64,000 nt of DNA, taken from contig JAFRQX010000019.1 of the NCBI GenBank assembly GCA_017428385.1, forward strand, positions 124,001 through 188,000, given 5' to 3'. A program made the position numbers and the translations under genes. Each line of letters opens with the position of its first letter. The stretch's first letter is position 1. Origin of the DNA: Clostridia bacterium. GTDB lineage: Bacteria; Bacillota; Clostridia; Christensenellales; Aristaeellaceae. Below the pieces are notes generated by a model. That model was given only the letters and a program-made list of their open reading frames with translations, was not told the DNA's origin and ran no database searches. Of the stretch, positions 16,513 to 25,447 are shown piece by piece.

Positions 16513-18364
16513 ATGAACATACTCCCTTCCAGCGCTGTAAACCGCATCCGTTGCAGCCTTTCCGGCAATCCTTCGTTGTCTCCGCGCGTTCACTTTTTTC
16601 TTTTTCATGCCAGAGGAACTGTTTTGTAACCCCGCTGTCTATATGATCCCAGGGCAGGACTTCTTCCTTTGTTCTGGCCCGGTGTGCGTAAAAAGCCGGG
16701 TCAAGGCCGCAGTCCCTGAATGCTTCCATCCACAGATCATAGCGGAAGGTTTCATTCCACCCGTCCAGAATGCATCCCTTTTCAAAAGCGCTCCTCAGCA
16801 CACGGCCCATTCTTCGGTCACCCCGGGCAAAACAGGCTTCGAGGAAACTGACATAAGGCTCATGCCAGTGGAAAGTCACGCCTTTGATATTGAGCACCTG
16901 TCTCAGATGCTCCTGCTTTGCGATAATCGCATCCAGCGTATCCTGGGCAGCCCACTGGAAGGGCGTAAAGGGCTTGGGGACAAATACGCTTACGCTCACT
17001 GTCACCCGTAGCCCCTTGGCTCTTTGTGTCTTGGGGACATTAAAGTATTCGGCAATGACTTTCCTGGCCAGGTCCGCGATACCGTCCAGATCTTCTGTGG
17101 TTTCCGTCGGCAGGCCGGACATGAAATACAGTTTTACGCTGCTCCATCCGCCTTCAAAGGCATCCCGCACTTTGCCCAGCAGATCCTCTTCCGTTACACC
17201 TTTGTTGATCACATCACGCATGCGCTGCGTTCCTGCTTCCGGCGCAAAAGTAAGGCTGGTTTTCCTGACCTGCTGCGTTTCCTCAAGGCTTTCTTTCAGC
17301 ACGCTGTCGATCCGCAAGCTTGGCAGAGAGATAGATACACGCTTTTCCTTCATGCGTTTCATGAGCTCCCGGATCAGTTCAGGCAGGCAGCTGTAATCCC
17401 CGCTTGAAAGACTGCTCAGGCTGATCTCCTCATATCCGGTGGAATTCAGCAGTTTTTCAGCCAGGTCTATGAGCTTTTCCATGCTTCTCTCCCGTACAGG
17501 CCGGTACAGAATGCCTGCCTGACAGAAACGGCATCCCCTTGTACACCCGCGCATGATTTCCAGCATGATACGGTCAAAGATCACTTCCGTATAAGGTACG
17601 GGAAACTCTTCAGGATAATAGGTGTTGTTCAGGTCAACAACCACCCGTTTCCGGACAGTCGCCGGTGCTTCCGCGCAATTGGGTGTCACAGACGCAACAG
17701 TCCCGTCCTCATTGTATGTCACGTCGTACAGGGAAGGAACATACACGCCTTCCAGTTGGGCAAGCTTTTTCAGGCATGCTTCCCGGCTCAGTCCTTTTTC
17801 CTTGCGTTCGAGAATGACACGGTTCAGCTCTGTCATCACATCTTCCCCGTCGCCGATCATAAACGCGTCAATGAAATCAGCCAGCGGCTCCGGGTTAAAG
17901 GCGCAGGGTCCCCCGGCCACCACAATGGGGTCAGTTTCTCCCCGTTCACTGCTTTCCAGCGGAACACCACCCATCTTCAGCATCGCCAGTATATTGCTGA
18001 AGCTCATTTCATACTGGAGCGTAAAGCCGATAACGTCAAATGCGTTCAGCGGATGTCTGCTTTCCATGGACAGCAGCGGAAGCTGCTCTTCCTCCATCAG
18101 TGCGATCATATCCGTCCAAGGCATGAAAAACCGTTCGCACAGGCTCCAGCTTTCGCGGTTAATCAGCCCGTACAGAATCTTCATGCCCAGGTGGCTCATG
18201 CCTACCTCATATGTGTCCGGAAAACAGAATCCGAAGTGCAGCGGACATTCATCCCAGCCCTTCACTTCCGTATTCATCTCGCCGCCGGTATAGCGCGGTG
18301 CCTTCTGAACCTTTTCCAGGATTTTCTCAATTTTGTCATTTAAATCCATATCAGGATGCTCCAT
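16490..18364 (-). CDS. TIGR03960 family B12-binding-type radical SAM protein
   Basis: A 624-residue radical-SAM protein. The N-terminal part is a cobalamin-binding-like Rossmann region (FGFCFPDTYEVGMSHLG). The cluster-binding motif is MRGCTRGCRFCQAG, with cysteines spaced CxxxCxxC. A C-terminal cysteine-rich end (CRKGCNGC) is typical of the family. The function is not established; a role in RNA or ribosome maturation has been suspected because it usually lies with TIGR03936, rng and ribosomal protein genes. It begins 9 bases after the clostripain gene. Confidence 0.93.
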   Translation of the reverse strand: MEHPDMDLNDKIEKILEKVQKAPRYTGGEMNTEVKGWDECPLHFGFCFPDTYEVGMSHLGMKILYGLINRESWSLCERFFMPWTDMIALMEEEQLPLLSMESRHPLNAFDVIGFTLQYEMSFSNILAMLKMGGVPLESSERGETDPIVVAGGPCAFNPEPLADFIDAFMIGDGEDVMTELNRVILERKEKGLSREACLKKLAQLEGVYVPSLYDVTYNEDGTVASVTPNCAEAPATVRKRVVVDLNNTYYPEEFPVPYTEVIFDRIMLEIMRGCTRGCRFCQAGILYRPVRERSMEKLIDLAEKLLNSTGYEEISLSSLSSGDYSCLPELIRELMKRMKEKRVSISLPSLRIDSVLKESLEETQQVRKTSLTFAPEAGTQRMRDVINKGVTEEDLLGKVRDAFEGGWSSVKLYFMSGLPTETTEDLDGIADLARKVIAEYFNVPKTQRAKGLRVTVSVSVFVPKPFTPFQWAAQDTLDAIIAKQEHLRQVLNIKGVTFHWHEPYVSFLEACFARGDRRMGRVLRSAFEKGCILDGWNETFRYDLWMEAFRDCGLDPAFYAHRARTKEEVLPWDHIDSGVTKQFLWHEKEKSERAETTKDCRKGCNGCGLQRWKGVCSYANAGSV

Positions 18365-18373
18365 TTTCTGTTT

Positions 18374-21259
18374 TTACCTGACAGCAGGTGTCCAGTAATT
18401 CTGCTGATAAATATCAGTCAGCCTGAAGGTAACCTGGCATTTGCTCCTGTCAATCGGTGTATTGGCAATCTCAACCGTATCACCAAGCGTGATCGGTTCA
18501 CCCAGCTCGTAAGTATCACGGTAAACGCCTTCATAGTCAAAGTAGTCACAGACAAACTGCAATGTATCGCCCTTACCAATTGCAATCAGTTCCTTTGACT
18601 GGGTATCAGAAACACCATCCCCGTATCTGTACAATGCTCCCGCAATATATCCGTCTCCGTTATGTTCACTGTCAAAATTCACAATCAAATCAATCAATAC
18701 TCGCGTATTCTTATTTTCTCCTTTTTTAGTCAGATAAGCAGGAACATATCCGGTGATTACATAATTATCACCGTCATCCACGGAGTTCAGATAGTAATAG
18801 GCCACCGGCTGACGGTCGATAGACAGCCATGTGCCGTCATAATCGGACAAAAGGCTGTTTCCCTCAGAGGAATACGTGGTATCCAGTCCAAGATCAATAA
18901 ATCCTGTCCCGTCATTGTAGAACACATTCATCAGCAGAGAGGTCACCAGATCCCACTGATCTGTCTCCAGAGTGATCTTTCCCTCTTTCCATACCAGCTG
19001 AGAGACATCCAGATGATTATCCATGATATATGCAGCCGCGTTTTCCGCTGTCATGCTGCGCCCCATGAACAGATCCAGGATACTGCCCGTTGATCCGCTG
19101 CTGCTTCCGCCGCCGTAAAGGCCTCCGAGCAGTTCCGTAAGCCCGCCGGAGGAATAGGAGGACGTATATCCGCTGCTTTGTCCCAGCAGGCTCCCAAGCA
19201 GATCCTGTGATGCATAGGCACCGCTGCCATAATTGCTGAGGGATGTGCCGGCGCTGACCTGACCGCTGACCTCCAGGCTGGCAAACTCCTGAATGCACCG
19301 GGTATATTCTTCATCCATGCCGATTGCCTGGTAGGTAGACACCATCTGATTCACTTTGTTTGCCCGCTGATAAGGGAAATAGATACTCAGGCCGTAGGCG
19401 TGACTGATGCTTCCGCCGGTTCGGTTATACTTCACAGCGCCCTGCAGCGCTTTTGCCAGCGACTTGCCTTCCGCTGTCCCCATATTCTTGGCAAAATCCA
19501 CCATATCGATCTGGTCAATGCGGCTGGACTGGGCAAATTCCCGGGTCTTGCTCCGTGCTTTGGAAACCGTCTTATATTCCTTGTTCTGGATCAGTTCGTT
19601 TGTATCAATACTGAACTGCTTCAGTTCGTCCGGAACCGTAGCCTGGAGTTCGGCAAGATCCACAACGCTCAGCGTTGTAGCCTGTCCGCGGCATTGCCGG
19701 TTGCAGACCTCCACAAAATCATCCGCGATCTGCTTGCCGATCTGAATCGTCGGCATGCTCGTGTTTTTATTCAGACTGTTCAGCCAGTTGGTATAGTACC
19801 AGCCTACGCCGGGTTCTGTTTCCTCGCTGGCAATCATATAATCCGCATACTGACTGAGCATGATGCCGTTTTCAACTGTCGCCATCAGACAGGCGTCAAA
19901 TCCGATAAAATCAAATTTGACATCCGCCTTTTTCAGGGCACTGTTGATCCCGGCCAGTGTCATGGACTGATTGTGTCCGACTTTTTCATCATAACCGAAT
20001 CCGCTGACCGAACCACCGCCGTGATCCCAGAAAATCAGACACATGCGGTTCGCCGGGAAGTTTTTCCTGCCATACTGAATAAAGGTCGTCAGCGTATCGG
20101 GGTTAACCAGGCTGCCTCTGCCCATATCCTTTTCCAGACAGAGGAATTTGCCGTCCTTTATCTGGTAAATCTGGTTCACAGACGAAGAAACAACATTGTT
20201 CCGCCATCTGCTGCATCCCCCGGTAAATACAATCAGGTTTATTTTGTCTCCGATTGTCGCGGAAGCCATTTCCTTCAGGTCGGAAGTAGCCATGCCCTGC
20301 TGGCTTTCCAGGTCTGTGCCGCACATGTAAACCATGATTGTCATATTGTCCTGCTTATTTCCGATTATCTCTGTGAATTTGGCACGTGCTCCTGTAGCAA
20401 CAGTCTCATCCAGTACAGTTGTGTTATTCTCTCCGGAAGAAGTGAAATAAGGAACAGCGCTGCTCTGGTTCGAAACGGTTCCTGTTCCTGTCAGTCCGGA
20501 AAGAAGGCTTCCTGCACTGCCGGTATAATCATAAGCTGTGCTTCCGGAGCCCATGAGGGAACTCAGCAGGTTGCTGATATCCATCCCGCTGCCGGATGAG
20601 GCTGTCGAGCCTGAAGTTGTTCCGCCGGTCTGTGTTACCGTATTCAGGACGTTTGATACGGTGCTGCCGCTGTCTTCTCCTCCGAACAGGCCGCTCAGTC
20701 CGCCGCCGCCCAGGAGAAGCACCAATGCGGCAATGATCAGCAGCAGCTTCCCTCCGCCCATGCCGGAACCGCTTCCGGAAGCGCGCTGGGTCCCAGTGCC
20801 GTTTTGTTTCACACCGTAATGATGCTGTCCACCGCCATTTGTTCCGGTGGAGGGGCGTGTACCAAATGGATTAGTCTGTCCGGAAGCTGGCCGTGTCCCG
20901 AAAGGATTGGCAGAGTTTCCGGTCGGTCTGCCTGTATTTCCGAAGGGATTCTGCGTTCCCGGCTTTTGTCCGCTCTGTCCGAACGGGAAACCGGAGCTGT
21001 CAGGTCTCTGGGCGGGGCGTTGCTGTCCGAAGGGATTATGCTGAACCGGACGGCCGGAACCTGTTTGTCCCGATGTCGGCCGCTGATGCATATTGCCAAA
21101 GGGTGATGCCTGTGACGCATTCTGCTGCTGACGGCGGTCTTCATAGTTCCCTGCATTGTTTACAGGACCTGTGCCAAGGCCTTCACCGCGTTTTTCGACG
21201 CCTTTGCCTTCACTGACAACCTTTTTTTCCCGGGATCTCGGTTTTCTCTGCTCGTCCAT
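18374..21259 (-). CDS. Clostripain family (C11) cysteine peptidase with NPFG-repeat cytoplasmic tail
   Basis: A 961-residue protein; ATG 21259 is used because it follows AAAGGAG by 8 bases. Residues 1-170 are disordered, rich in Gly, Asn, Gln and Pro, and carry six PFG motifs, mostly NPFG, between about 52 and 133. A membrane segment (KLLLIIAALVLLLGGGG) is at 171-187. After a Ser/Gly/Thr-rich spacer, the peptidase C11 domain starts near 300 (MTIMVYMCGTDLES); the catalytic His is in FWDHGGG at 413 and Cys in GFDACLM at 457. The C-terminal 250 residues are an unassigned beta-rich domain. Predicted topology puts the peptidase outside. The arginine-specific cleavage of clostripain is known for the family, not shown here. 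Confidence 0.9.
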   Translation of the reverse strand: MDEQRKPRSREKKVVSEGKGVEKRGEGLGTGPVNNAGNYEDRRQQQNASQASPFGNMHQRPTSGQTGSGRPVQHNPFGQQRPAQRPDSSGFPFGQSGQKPGTQNPFGNTGRPTGNSANPFGTRPASGQTNPFGTRPSTGTNGGGQHHYGVKQNGTGTQRASGSGSGMGGGKLLLIIAALVLLLGGGGLSGLFGGEDSGSTVSNVLNTVTQTGGTTSGSTASSGSGMDISNLLSSLMGSGSTAYDYTGSAGSLLSGLTGTGTVSNQSSAVPYFTSSGENNTTVLDETVATGARAKFTEIIGNKQDNMTIMVYMCGTDLESQQGMATSDLKEMASATIGDKINLIVFTGGCSRWRNNVVSSSVNQIYQIKDGKFLCLEKDMGRGSLVNPDTLTTFIQYGRKNFPANRMCLIFWDHGGGSVSGFGYDEKVGHNQSMTLAGINSALKKADVKFDFIGFDACLMATVENGIMLSQYADYMIASEETEPGVGWYYTNWLNSLNKNTSMPTIQIGKQIADDFVEVCNRQCRGQATTLSVVDLAELQATVPDELKQFSIDTNELIQNKEYKTVSKARSKTREFAQSSRIDQIDMVDFAKNMGTAEGKSLAKALQGAVKYNRTGGSISHAYGLSIYFPYQRANKVNQMVSTYQAIGMDEEYTRCIQEFASLEVSGQVSAGTSLSNYGSGAYASQDLLGSLLGQSSGYTSSYSSGGLTELLGGLYGGGSSSGSTGSILDLFMGRSMTAENAAAYIMDNHLDVSQLVWKEGKITLETDQWDLVTSLLMNVFYNDGTGFIDLGLDTTYSSEGNSLLSDYDGTWLSIDRQPVAYYYLNSVDDGDNYVITGYVPAYLTKKGENKNTRVLIDLIVNFDSEHNGDGYIAGALYRYGDGVSDTQSKELIAIGKGDTLQFVCDYFDYEGVYRDTYELGEPITLGDTVEIANTPIDRSKCQVTFRLTDIYQQNYWTPAVR

Positions 21260-21306
21260 GGTTCTTTCTCCTTTCATTTGGTTCGTATATCTGTATGATA
21301 TGTTTC

Positions 21307-21867
21307 TTAAGGAATCAGTTCTTCCATCTCTTCTTTTTTATCCGCATCATCCGGCTGCGGCATCGGCGGAAGCCCGTTCAGATCTTCCAGCCCGAAATGG
21401 CTCAGGAACTCATCGGTTGTACAGAAGAGGATCGGCCGCCCTATGGTATCCTTTCGTCCCGCTTCACGGATCAGCCCCTTCAACATCAGGCTCTGAAGGC
21501 TGTAATCACATTTGACTCCCCGGATCTGTTCAACTTCAGCGCGTGTTACAGGCTGCTTGTAGGCAACCACTGCCAGTGTTTCCATCGCTGCCTGGCTGAG
21601 GCTTTGCTGCTGAACAGGCTGCAGAAGCCGTACAACATCTCCTGAATACAGCGGCCTCGTTGCAAGCTGGACATTATCACCAAAGCGTTTCAGCAGGAAG
21701 CCCCGCTGCTCGTAATCATATTCGTCTTTCAGGTTATCGATTGCTTCCCGGACTTCCTTTTCTCCGGTTTGAAGCGCCCGCGCAAGTTCCCTGATGGGAA
21801 CAGCTTCCCCTGCCACAAACAGAATCGCTTCAATTCGCCCTTTCAGGTTTCCTTCCTCATTGTTCAA
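21307..21867 (-). CDS. scpB: Segregation and condensation protein B (TTG start)
   Basis: A 186-residue winged-helix protein that joins ScpA and SMC in the bacterial condensin. The family core is visible in EAILFVAGEAVPIRELARAL and MLKGLIREAGRKDTIGRPILFCTTDEFL. The start is TTG at 21867, inside the end of scpA, with a strong GGAGGTGA site 9 bases upstream. The 11-base overlap with scpA suggests translational coupling. Confidence 0.95.
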   Translation of the reverse strand: MNNEEGNLKGRIEAILFVAGEAVPIRELARALQTGEKEVREAIDNLKDEYDYEQRGFLLKRFGDNVQLATRPLYSGDVVRLLQPVQQQSLSQAAMETLAVVAYKQPVTRAEVEQIRGVKCDYSLQSLMLKGLIREAGRKDTIGRPILFCTTDEFLSHFGLEDLNGLPPMPQPDDADKKEEMEELIP

Positions 21868-22657
21868 GGGACGTCGTCACCTCCCCGGTCATTTCCGTCA
21901 GATCCTTAGGTGTCTTTTTTTGTCTGGCTTTACCAGCAATCAGTTCTATTCCGCCGTAGACAGCGTCCTGTTTCACATGCATCTGTCCCAGTTTGAGCAG
22001 TTCCAGAACAGCCAGGAAATACGTAACGACTTCCTCCCGCGTCGGTGCTTCTGAAAATGCATCCTCAAACCGCATTCTTTTTTTCTTCCGGATACGGTAG
22101 ATCAGATTCAGCATGCATTCCTGCACTGTATGACTGTCTCTGTGAATGTTCCGCGGTGCATAATGATTGCTTTCAGGATCGTCATCCAGGTGCGGCCTCC
22201 GCTGCCATATTCTGAGAAAGGCTTCCTGCAGGCCCTGTAGAGTCAGACCTGTCAGCTCAACCTCCTGCGGCGGAAGTGGATATTCCTCGGGCAGTTTTGT
22301 AAACACACGTTTTGCGGCGTCTTCAAAGGATTTCATACTTTCGGCTGTTTCACGGAAACGTTTGTATTCCTCAAGCCTTCTGATCAGTTCAGTCTCGGGA
22401 TCTGTTTCATCCTCGGTTTTGGGCGGCCGCGGCAGCATTGCCCGGCTTTTGATTTCCAGCAGCGTTGCCGCCATCAGCAGGAAATCGCTGGCCTCGTCCA
22501 TGTCGAGATCAGGCGCATTACGAACAATCTCAAGGTACTGATCAGTGATTTCGCTGACAAAGATATCCCGGATATCAATCTGGGCTTTCCCGATCAATGT
22601 CAGCAGCAGATCCAGCGGACCGTCAAAATCCTTCAGTTTAAAAGCCAGAGTAATCAT
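21857..22657 (-). CDS. scpA: Segregation and condensation protein A
   Basis: A 266-residue kleisin subunit of SMC-ScpAB. The N-terminal SMC-binding helices are recognisable (LKDFDGPLDLLLTLIGKAQI, then ITDQYLEIV), with DFLLMAATLLEIKSRAMLP after it; the C-terminal winged helix (VVTYFLAVLELLKLGQ) binds the other SMC head. It lies 22 bases after the site-2 protease gene and upstream of scpB. Confidence 0.95.
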   Translation of the reverse strand: MITLAFKLKDFDGPLDLLLTLIGKAQIDIRDIFVSEITDQYLEIVRNAPDLDMDEASDFLLMAATLLEIKSRAMLPRPPKTEDETDPETELIRRLEEYKRFRETAESMKSFEDAAKRVFTKLPEEYPLPPQEVELTGLTLQGLQEAFLRIWQRRPHLDDDPESNHYAPRNIHRDSHTVQECMLNLIYRIRKKKRMRFEDAFSEAPTREEVVTYFLAVLELLKLGQMHVKQDAVYGGIELIAGKARQKKTPKDLTEMTGEVTTSLEQ

Positions 22658-22679
22658 TGATAATGCATTTTCTCCGTCT

Positions 22680-23468
22680 TCAGATTATCAGGGATATCAC
22701 AGATGACAGCGCACCCATCACCGCGCTGTTCGCAGCGGAAAGCACACCTGAAAGAGCCCCGCTCATGCAGACAACCAGAAAAACAACATGAATGGTTTGC
22801 ATTGTCTGTGCGCTCAAAGCCAAACGGCCTTTGAAAACAAACTGATCCATGAATCGGAAACCATCCAGCGGCGGCACGGGAATCAGATTAAAGATTGCCA
22901 GGCCCAGGTTCATCTGCGCCAGCATCAGGAACAGCCTCTGCACATACATCAGCCAGGGGATCTGGGCATAATCAGCCAAAGCCTTCAACTCTCCGGAATA
23001 AACATAATACGGCAAAAAGCCTTCATAAATATTGATCAACAGGGCTTTATCACCCATTTGTGAAACAATCTCTTTCCCCCAGATGAATTTTGCAAGAATA
23101 GCTGAAATAATCAGGCTCAGGATACAGATCAGCAGATTCGTCACAATACCTGCCAGGGAAACAATGATGTAATCCCGTCTGTAATGACGGAAATTGCGGG
23201 GATTGACCGGCACGGGTTTTGCCCATCCTACCCTCAAAAAAATCATACAGATTGTACCAAGCGGATCCAGATGTTTGCGGGGATCCAGTGTCAGACGCCC
23301 CAGCCACCATGCTGTAGAGTCCCCGCATTTCAGCGCGGCATAACCGTGTGCACATTCATGAATGATCAGGCTGAACAACAGGCAGATAGCCAAATACAGC
23401 AATGTGATAATCGTTCCGCCCGGATCCGCCCTCAGTTCTTGCAGCATCGACGTAATACCAGAAAACAT
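22680..23468 (-). CDS. Site-2 protease family (M50) membrane metalloprotease
   Basis: A 262-residue multi-pass membrane protein with the zinc motif HECAH (in SLIIHECAHGYAALKCGD, close to residue 40) and a second metal-ligand region NLIPVPPLDGF near 195. It is the compact YwhC/site-2 protease form common in Clostridia, without a PDZ domain. Such enzymes cut membrane-embedded substrates; the target is unknown. It is adjacent to scpA, a neighbourhood often kept in Firmicutes. Confidence 0.93.
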   Translation of the reverse strand: MFSGITSMLQELRADPGGTIITLLYLAICLLFSLIIHECAHGYAALKCGDSTAWWLGRLTLDPRKHLDPLGTICMIFLRVGWAKPVPVNPRNFRHYRRDYIIVSLAGIVTNLLICILSLIISAILAKFIWGKEIVSQMGDKALLINIYEGFLPYYVYSGELKALADYAQIPWLMYVQRLFLMLAQMNLGLAIFNLIPVPPLDGFRFMDQFVFKGRLALSAQTMQTIHVVFLVVCMSGALSGVLSAANSAVMGALSSVISLII

Positions 23469-23482
23469 AGTTTCAAATCTCC

Positions 23483-25447
23483 TTATGAATTAGCTCTCCT
23501 GAGCAGTTCCGCCTCATCAATAGTCTCGATTCCAAGACTTTGTGCCTTGGTCAGCTTGCTGCCTGCGTCTTCGCCAACCACCACGAATGCGGTTTTTTTA
23601 CTGACCGATCCGGAAGCGTTGCCGCCCCGGCTGCGAATCAGGTCTTCAGCCTGTTTCCGGCTGAGTGTCGGCAGCGTTCCTGTCACTACAATACTCATAC
23701 CGGAAAAAGCACCTTCCGCCCCTGACTGTATTTCTCCGGGATGGACACCGGCTGCAAACAGTCTCTCTATCATCTGATTATTTTCCGGAAAGCTGAAATA
23801 TTCGATCACACTGCCTGCAACAATCCCGCCAATATCCGGAATGGCCGTCAGTGCGGCTTCATCGGCAGCTTTCAGTTTGTCCAGTGACCCAAAGTGCTGA
23901 GCCAGATCCCTGGCTGTTTTCCTGCCCACATTCGGAATGCCGAGGGCGAAAAGAAACGCATCCAGATCACAGTGCTTGCTCTTTTCCAGGGCTTCCGACA
24001 GGTTGCCTGCTTTCTTTTCCTTAAAGCCTTCCAGCATCAGGAAATCCATCAGCGTCAGTGCATACAGATCCGCCGGCTGTCTGACTCCCATCTGGTCATA
24101 CAGCTGCCCGGCCGTCTTTTCACTGAAACCGTCTATATCCATCGCTTCACGTCCCGCAAAATGAGCCAGACGCGCCACAGCCTGCGGCCGGCAGCTTTCA
24201 CGGTTCATACAGAACAGATGCGCTCCCCGCTCAATCAGAGGACTGCCGCAAGCCGGACAGACCCGCGGCTTTTCGATCGGTTTTTCATCTTCTTTCGGTT
24301 CACCGGCACGGCCCATAATTTCCGGTATAACATCGTTGCTTCTCCGGATCCATACATCACATCCGATAGCCACGTCTTTTCTCTGTATATCTCCCAGATT
24401 ATTCAGCGTAGCTTTTTTGACTGTGACTCCGTAAAAATCAACAGGCTCCACGTGTGCAAGCGGGGTCAGCTTTCCTGTGCGTCCAAGTTCCCACGTAACG
24501 TCCAGGAGTTTTGTCACACATTCTTCTGCCTTGAATTTGTAAGCAACCGCCCAGCGCGGGAATTTTTCCGTATATCCCATCTGTTCCCGCAGGGAATAGT
24601 CGCCTACCTTGATTACAACACCGTCGATCAGCCAGTCGAGACTGCTGCGTCTTTTTTCCACTTCCAGAATGCAGTCTTCCAGAGCCTGACGCCCTTTGCT
24701 GCTTCCCAGATAAGGACTGACCTGAAAACCGTTCTTCCTCAGAAAATCCAGCATACCGGGCTGGCTGTCATACGGCGGGTTTTCAATCGTGCCAACCTGA
24801 TAGAAAAACGCATCCAGATGGCGCGAAGCCGTAACAGCCGGATCCAGATTCCTCAGCGCCCCCGCAGCCGCATTCCTCGCGTTTTTTAGCGGTTCCTTTG
24901 CCGTTTTATTATACTTTTCCAGGGTGCTCAATCTCATGATGCACTCACCCTGTACTTCCAGTAAACCTTTGTACGGAATGGTTTTGGGAACCGAATGAAT
25001 AGTGCGGGCCTGCGGAAGAATCGCTTCGCCTGTAACACCGTTTCCGCGTGTAGCCGCCTGGACCAGATTACCGTTTTCATACGTCAGGTTCAGCGTCAGT
25101 CCGTCAAACTTGTATTCCAGATAGTACTGGAGGTTCTCTGTCTCAGCCAGTTTCTCCGTTCGCTGAATCCAGGCTTCCAGTTCTTCCAGGCTCTGCACCT
25201 TGTCCAGCGACCACAGTCTTGTGATATGGCGATGTTCCTCAAAGCTTTTCAGGGGTTCTCCGCCGACTTTTTTCGTTGGGGAATCGGGCAGCACAACACC
25301 CGTTTCGCTTTCAAGCTTTTTCAGTTCATCATACAGACGGTCCCATTGCATATCGGAAATAATGGGATCATCCAGAACATAATAGGCATAGGATGTCTCA
25401 TTCAGCCTTCTGACCAGCTGCTCCATCCGTTCCCGTGCCTCGCTCAT
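23483..25447 (-). CDS. ligA: NAD-dependent DNA ligase LigA
   Basis: A 654-residue ligase sealing nicks with NAD as adenylate donor. The adenylation motif is KFDG (in LEYKFDGLTLNL), followed by an OB fold, a four-cysteine zinc finger (CPACGSPL with CMNRESC), helix-hairpin-helix repeats and a C-terminal BRCT domain (SGMSIVVTGTLPTLSRKQA). Length is typical (about 670). It overlaps pcrA by 4 bases, as in other Firmicutes. Confidence 0.97.
   Translation of the reverse strand: MSEARERMEQLVRRLNETSYAYYVLDDPIISDMQWDRLYDELKKLESETGVVLPDSPTKKVGGEPLKSFEEHRHITRLWSLDKVQSLEELEAWIQRTEKLAETENLQYYLEYKFDGLTLNLTYENGNLVQAATRGNGVTGEAILPQARTIHSVPKTIPYKGLLEVQGECIMRLSTLEKYNKTAKEPLKNARNAAAGALRNLDPAVTASRHLDAFFYQVGTIENPPYDSQPGMLDFLRKNGFQVSPYLGSSKGRQALEDCILEVEKRRSSLDWLIDGVVIKVGDYSLREQMGYTEKFPRWAVAYKFKAEECVTKLLDVTWELGRTGKLTPLAHVEPVDFYGVTVKKATLNNLGDIQRKDVAIGCDVWIRRSNDVIPEIMGRAGEPKEDEKPIEKPRVCPACGSPLIERGAHLFCMNRESCRPQAVARLAHFAGREAMDIDGFSEKTAGQLYDQMGVRQPADLYALTLMDFLMLEGFKEKKAGNLSEALEKSKHCDLDAFLFALGIPNVGRKTARDLAQHFGSLDKLKAADEAALTAIPDIGGIVAGSVIEYFSFPENNQMIERLFAAGVHPGEIQSGAEGAFSGMSIVVTGTLPTLSRKQAEDLIRSRGGNASGSVSKKTAFVVVGEDAGSKLTKAQSLGIETIDEAELLRRANS

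Noticed and set aside
20800..21110. Short repeated DNA units resembling a CRISPR-like array
   Set aside because: The repeats encode NPFG motifs in frame, vary in sequence and spacing, and lie inside a gene.
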